Assembly: GCA_017431745.1 (NCBI GenBank)
Contig: JAFRKK010000010.1
Span: 1 to 64,000 of the forward strand
Direction of reading: 5' to 3'
Source: Candidatus Saccharimonadota bacterium
GTDB lineage: Bacteria > Patescibacteriota > Saccharimonadia > Saccharimonadales > Saccharimonadaceae
Length of the DNA stretch: 64,000 nucleotides
The position numbers were made by a program, and so were the translations under genes. Each line of letters starts with the position of its first letter. The first letter of the stretch is position 1. Under the pieces are notes generated by a model, which did no database searches, had not been told where the DNA came from, and saw only the letters and a list, made by a program, of their open reading frames with translations. Below, in pieces: positions 61,159 through 64,000 of this stretch.

Positions 61159-62076
61159 ATGAGCAAACGTGATTATTATGAAGTCTTGGGCGTTTCGAAA
61201 ACAGCGTCGGATGATGAGATTAAGAAGGCTTATCGAAAACTGGCAGTGAAATATCATCCAGATAAAAATCCGGGTGATAAGGAAGCAGAAGCGAAATTTA
61301 AAGAAATTAATGAAGCGCATGATGTGCTTTCTGATAAGCAGAAGCGAGCACGGTATGATCAGTTTGGACATGCAGGCGTGGGCGGAGCTAGCGGCAATCC
61401 GTTTGGTGGGGCAGCCGGGAATCCGTTTGGTCAGGGTGGAGCATTTAACTTTAACGGACAGACGTTTAACTTTGATTTTGGCGGAGGGGCGTCACCATTT
61501 GATGATATTTTAGGAAGTATTTTTGGTTTTGGTGGTGGAGCCAGGAGAGCTAGGCGGGGTGCTGATTATCAGACTACTGTAACTTTGACGTTTGAAGAAG
61601 CGATTTTTGGTGCGACAAAAAAGGTGACGCTGGAGGGGAAGGATTTGAAGGTGAAGATTCCGGCTGGGATTGACGACGGAATGAGTATTAGATTGCGTGG
61701 GAAAGGTGGGCCGGCGCCGGAAGGTGGCGAAAAGGGCGATTTGTATGTGAGGGTGCGAGTAAAACCACACAAGCATTTGACACGGGAAGGCGCGATTATT
61801 TTGTCAGAGCATAAGATTAGTATGGTGGACGCGGCGCTTGGATGTGAAATTGATGTAGAAACAGTAGATGGGACAGTGACAATGAAAGTCCCGGCGGGAA
61901 CACAAAGCGGAACGCCGTTTAAACTGTCAGGGCATGGAGTACCGTTTCGGGACAATGGTGATAGGGGGCCACATATTGTGACGGTAATTGTTGAAACGCC
62001 GAAAAACTTGTCACGTAAACAAAAGGAACTTTTGGAAGAATTTAGAAAAACTAAAAAACGCGGGTTTTGGGGCTAA
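61159..62076 (+). CDS. dnaJ: DnaJ-type co-chaperone without zinc-finger domain
   Basis: I start at ATG 61159, nine bases after the -10; the upstream frame is the promoter itself. The 305-residue protein has a J domain (1-70, HPD at 33-35), a Gly/Phe-rich segment (about 75-135) and two beta-sandwich domains (about 140-290). The four CxxCxGxG zinc repeats are absent, making it a class II J protein (CbpA-like). It stimulates DnaK ATPase. No dnaK or grpE is in the window. It is heat-shock controlled by CIRCE. Confidence 0.93.
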   Translation: MSKRDYYEVLGVSKTASDDEIKKAYRKLAVKYHPDKNPGDKEAEAKFKEINEAHDVLSDKQKRARYDQFGHAGVGGASGNPFGGAAGNPFGQGGAFNFNGQTFNFDFGGGASPFDDILGSIFGFGGGARRARRGADYQTTVTLTFEEAIFGATKKVTLEGKDLKVKIPAGIDDGMSIRLRGKGGPAPEGGEKGDLYVRVRVKPHKHLTREGAIILSEHKISMVDAALGCEIDVETVDGTVTMKVPAGTQSGTPFKLSGHGVPFRDNGDRGPHIVTVIVETPKNLSRKQKELLEEFRKTKKRGFWG

Positions 62077-62077
62077 T

Positions 62078-62296
62078 TTACGCCGCAAGTTTTAGTTCGA
62101 CTAGGCCGGTGCTGACGTTTCTAACGACGAGGTCAACGCCGTTGGCGGAACGTTCGACGCGGTGAGTGACCCAACCGCTGGAATTTCGGACGACTAAAGA
62201 ATTTGAAACTAAACTTCCTTCAATGTAGGAAGTGGAGCCATCTGGTGCTTTGTAGATGAGCCCATTTTGTAATAACATTTCTTGGATTTTACCCAT
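62078..62296 (-). CDS. Small protein of unknown function
   Basis: The 72-residue protein starts at ATG with GGAGG four bases before it. It has no membrane segment and looks beta-rich, with short repeats such as SNSLVVRNSSGWVTHRVERS and DLVVRNVSTGLVELK. I do not recognise a family. It converges with dnaJ, one base apart. Confidence 0.7.
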   Translation of the reverse strand: MGKIQEMLLQNGLIYKAPDGSTSYIEGSLVSNSLVVRNSSGWVTHRVERSANGVDLVVRNVSTGLVELKLAA

Positions 62297-62470
62297 TTTA
62301 CCTCCGTTTGTTTAATTTAGTTTACTCTTGATGGTTTAAAAAAGCAAGCGTGAGAAATTTATTTTTGTGAGGTTTTGTGGTATAATTGGGGTGGAATATT
62401 ATAATTTGATGTTATTTGTTAACCCGTTGATATAAGAAAAATATCGACAAAAACAATTAGAAAGGGAATT

Positions 62471-63988
62471 ATGGAGATTGTTGTTCCAATAATTGCCGCC
62501 GTGGTAGGAATCGCTGCTGGGGCGGGAGGAATTTTTGCATATAATAAAAAAAATGAAAAAGGTGGCAAAGATAAGGCGGATGATTTAGTGAGGAAAGCGA
62601 AACGGGAGGCGCAGGATATTGTTCTTTCTGCGAAGAAAGAGGCATCTGCGATTACTGAGAAGAACCAGGCGGAGGAAAATGAACGACGTAAAGAATGGAA
62701 GAAGACGGAAAATCGTTTGGCGGAACGCGAGAATACTTTGGATGCGAAATTGGATCAATTAGAAAAGAAATCTGAGAAGTTGACGCGTGAAGAAAAGGAA
62801 CTTGATGAGCTCAAGCAGGAAGTGCGTGATATTAGGACTAAGCAGCACGAGAAATTGGAAAAGATTGCGGGCTTGTCTAAGGCTGACGCGCGGGAAAAAT
62901 TAATGAAAATGACAGAGAATGATATTAAGCAGGATTTGGTCGGACTCGTGACAAAGGAACAGAAGGAGATTAAACACGGAGTTGATGAAGCGGCACAAGC
63001 GATGCTACTTACTGCAATGGAAAGAATGTCTTCTGAAGTGACGGCTGATCGTACGGTGACGGCATTGAAGCTGCCGGATGATGATATGAAGGGGCGGATT
63101 ATTGGCAAGGAAGGTCGTAATATTCAGGCACTGCAGCGTGCAACTGGCGTAGATATTTTAGTTGATGATACGCCGGGTATGGTGGTTTTATCTTCGTTTG
63201 ACCCGATTCGTCGTCAGGTTGCAAGATATGCTTTAGAGCGTTTGATGAAGGACGGGCGCATTAATCCATCGTCGATTGAAGATGCAGTTTCGAAAGCTGA
63301 GCGTGAGATTGAAAAAGAAGTGGTGCGAGCTGGTGAAGATGCGGCACGCGAAGTTGGAATCGTGGGAATCCCACGCGAGATTTTGCACTTACTCGGTGAG
63401 CTGAAATTTAGAACTTCGTATGGTCAGAATGTATTACTACATTCGATTGAAATGGCACATGTGGCTGGCATGATTGCAGAAGAGATTGGTGCTGATAAGA
63501 GAATCGCTAAAACTGCGGCTTTGCTCCACGATATGGGTAAAGCAGTGACTCATAAGATTGAGGGTAAGCACGCTGATATTGGTGCGGAGCTAGCTAAGAA
63601 ATATGGTATGAGCGATGAAGTGGTGCATGCGATTGCAGCGCATCATGATGATATTGAACCAACGACGCCGGAAGCGATTATCGTGAAGATTTGTGATGCG
63701 ATGAGCGCGGCTCGCCCGGGTGCTCGCAATATTTCGGCGGAAAACTTTGCGGAAAGAATGCGTGATCTTGAGAACATTGCAACTTCGTTCCCGGGTATTG
63801 ATAAGGCCTATGCGATTTCGGCTGGTAGGGAAATCCGTGTAATCGTGGAGCCAAAGCAGATTGATGATTTGTCGGCTTTGAAATTGGCCCGTGATATTGC
63901 AAATAAGATTGAAGCGACGATGAGTTATCCTGGAATCATTAAGGTGAATGTGATTCGGGAGACTCGTGCGGTTGAGTACGCGAAGTAG
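62471..63988 (+). CDS. rny: Ribonuclease Y
   Basis: The 505-residue protein has an N-terminal membrane helix (about 3-22), a long coiled coil (about 30-190), a KH domain (about 195-260, GRIIGKEGRNIQAL) and an HD domain with LLHDMGKAVTHK and AAHHDDIEP. It is the membrane-bound endoribonuclease that starts mRNA decay in many bacteria lacking RNase E. TATAAT at 62381-62386 gives a leader of about 75 bases with AGAAAGGG before the ATG. Confidence 0.96.
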   Translation: MEIVVPIIAAVVGIAAGAGGIFAYNKKNEKGGKDKADDLVRKAKREAQDIVLSAKKEASAITEKNQAEENERRKEWKKTENRLAERENTLDAKLDQLEKKSEKLTREEKELDELKQEVRDIRTKQHEKLEKIAGLSKADAREKLMKMTENDIKQDLVGLVTKEQKEIKHGVDEAAQAMLLTAMERMSSEVTADRTVTALKLPDDDMKGRIIGKEGRNIQALQRATGVDILVDDTPGMVVLSSFDPIRRQVARYALERLMKDGRINPSSIEDAVSKAEREIEKEVVRAGEDAAREVGIVGIPREILHLLGELKFRTSYGQNVLLHSIEMAHVAGMIAEEIGADKRIAKTAALLHDMGKAVTHKIEGKHADIGAELAKKYGMSDEVVHAIAAHHDDIEPTTPEAIIVKICDAMSAARPGARNISAENFAERMRDLENIATSFPGIDKAYAISAGREIRVIVEPKQIDDLSALKLARDIANKIEATMSYPGIIKVNVIRETRAVEYAK

Positions 63989-64000
63989 TTCGTTTTGCTG

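Noticed and set aside
1-63988. UGA recoding to glycine (as in SR1/Gracilibacteria)
   Set aside because: Well-defined genes end in TGA at the expected length, and no conserved protein contains in-frame TGA.
1-64000. CRISPR array
   Set aside because: No set of regularly spaced direct repeats was seen; the repeats found are palindromes or paired copies.

Overview
The window looks like a chromosomal segment of a Candidatus Saccharibacteria (TM7) / Patescibacteria epibiont. The basis is a low-to-moderate G+C genome with UGA used as a normal stop (murE at 3146 and a glycosyltransferase at 29521 both end in TGA, which argues against the UGA-glycine groups Gracilibacteria and SR1), compact operons, FISUMP-domain surface proteins, a reduced type IV secretion set (PrgI, VirB4, VirB6-like, several VirB2-like pilins), ChW-repeat muralytic-type proteins and a large envelope polysaccharide cluster. 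The assignment is by gene content only.

Layout. 1-2990: accessory stretch with a DNA cytosine methyltransferase cut by the window edge, a tRNA-Ser(CGA), a RhuM-Fic fusion and a truncated MurE paralogue. 3146-6493: murE and a MacB-type ABC exporter. 6587-9191: tRNA-Ser(GGA), a membrane protein and FISUMP protein 1. 9436-16720: replication-origin block (RlmD-type methyltransferase, recF, dnaN, dnaA, rpmH, khpB/jag, yidC, rnpA) with DnaA-box-like repeats on both sides of dnaA; rpmH is oriented opposite to rnpA-yidC-jag. 16894-21119: LytR-CpsA-Psr protein, a LexA-like DNA-binding protein, and a lysozyme-like plus ChW-repeat surface protein. 21133-40109: polysaccharide cluster (about nine glycosyltransferases, rmlACBD for dTDP-rhamnose, a flippase, Wzm/Wzt ABC export, DUF2142 and DUF2304 membrane proteins). 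40150-47299: CotH-kinase-like protein, uvrA, a TylF-like methyltransferase, groES-groEL under a CIRCE operator. 47345-59185: small membrane and acidic proteins, tRNA-Ser(GCT), comF, hsp20, four VirB2-like pilin genes, VirB6-like, PrgI and a VirB4 split over two genes. 59374-63988: FISUMP protein 2, dnaJ (second CIRCE), a small protein and RNase Y.

The most unusual content is non-coding. Long, nested, locus-specific palindromes sit at gene ends (about 2985-3165, 7499-7739, 9282-9398, 10644-10740, 16747-16904, 59190-59370, 60915-61060) and one lies in frame inside a coding sequence (44836-44951). Three share an internal-loop signature: GGAC, then an inner stem that opens TTG and closes CAA, then ATC. 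Both FISUMP genes are bracketed by such palindromes and have the same 5' leader, in which a terminator-like hairpin competes with an alternative long-range pairing. Two copies of a two-hairpin module share loop and linker but have unrelated, still fully paired, stems. Two of the three tRNA-Ser genes are followed by a second copy of their own 3' end. At least ten genes have a -10 box 6-9 bases before the start codon, which predicts leaderless transcripts.
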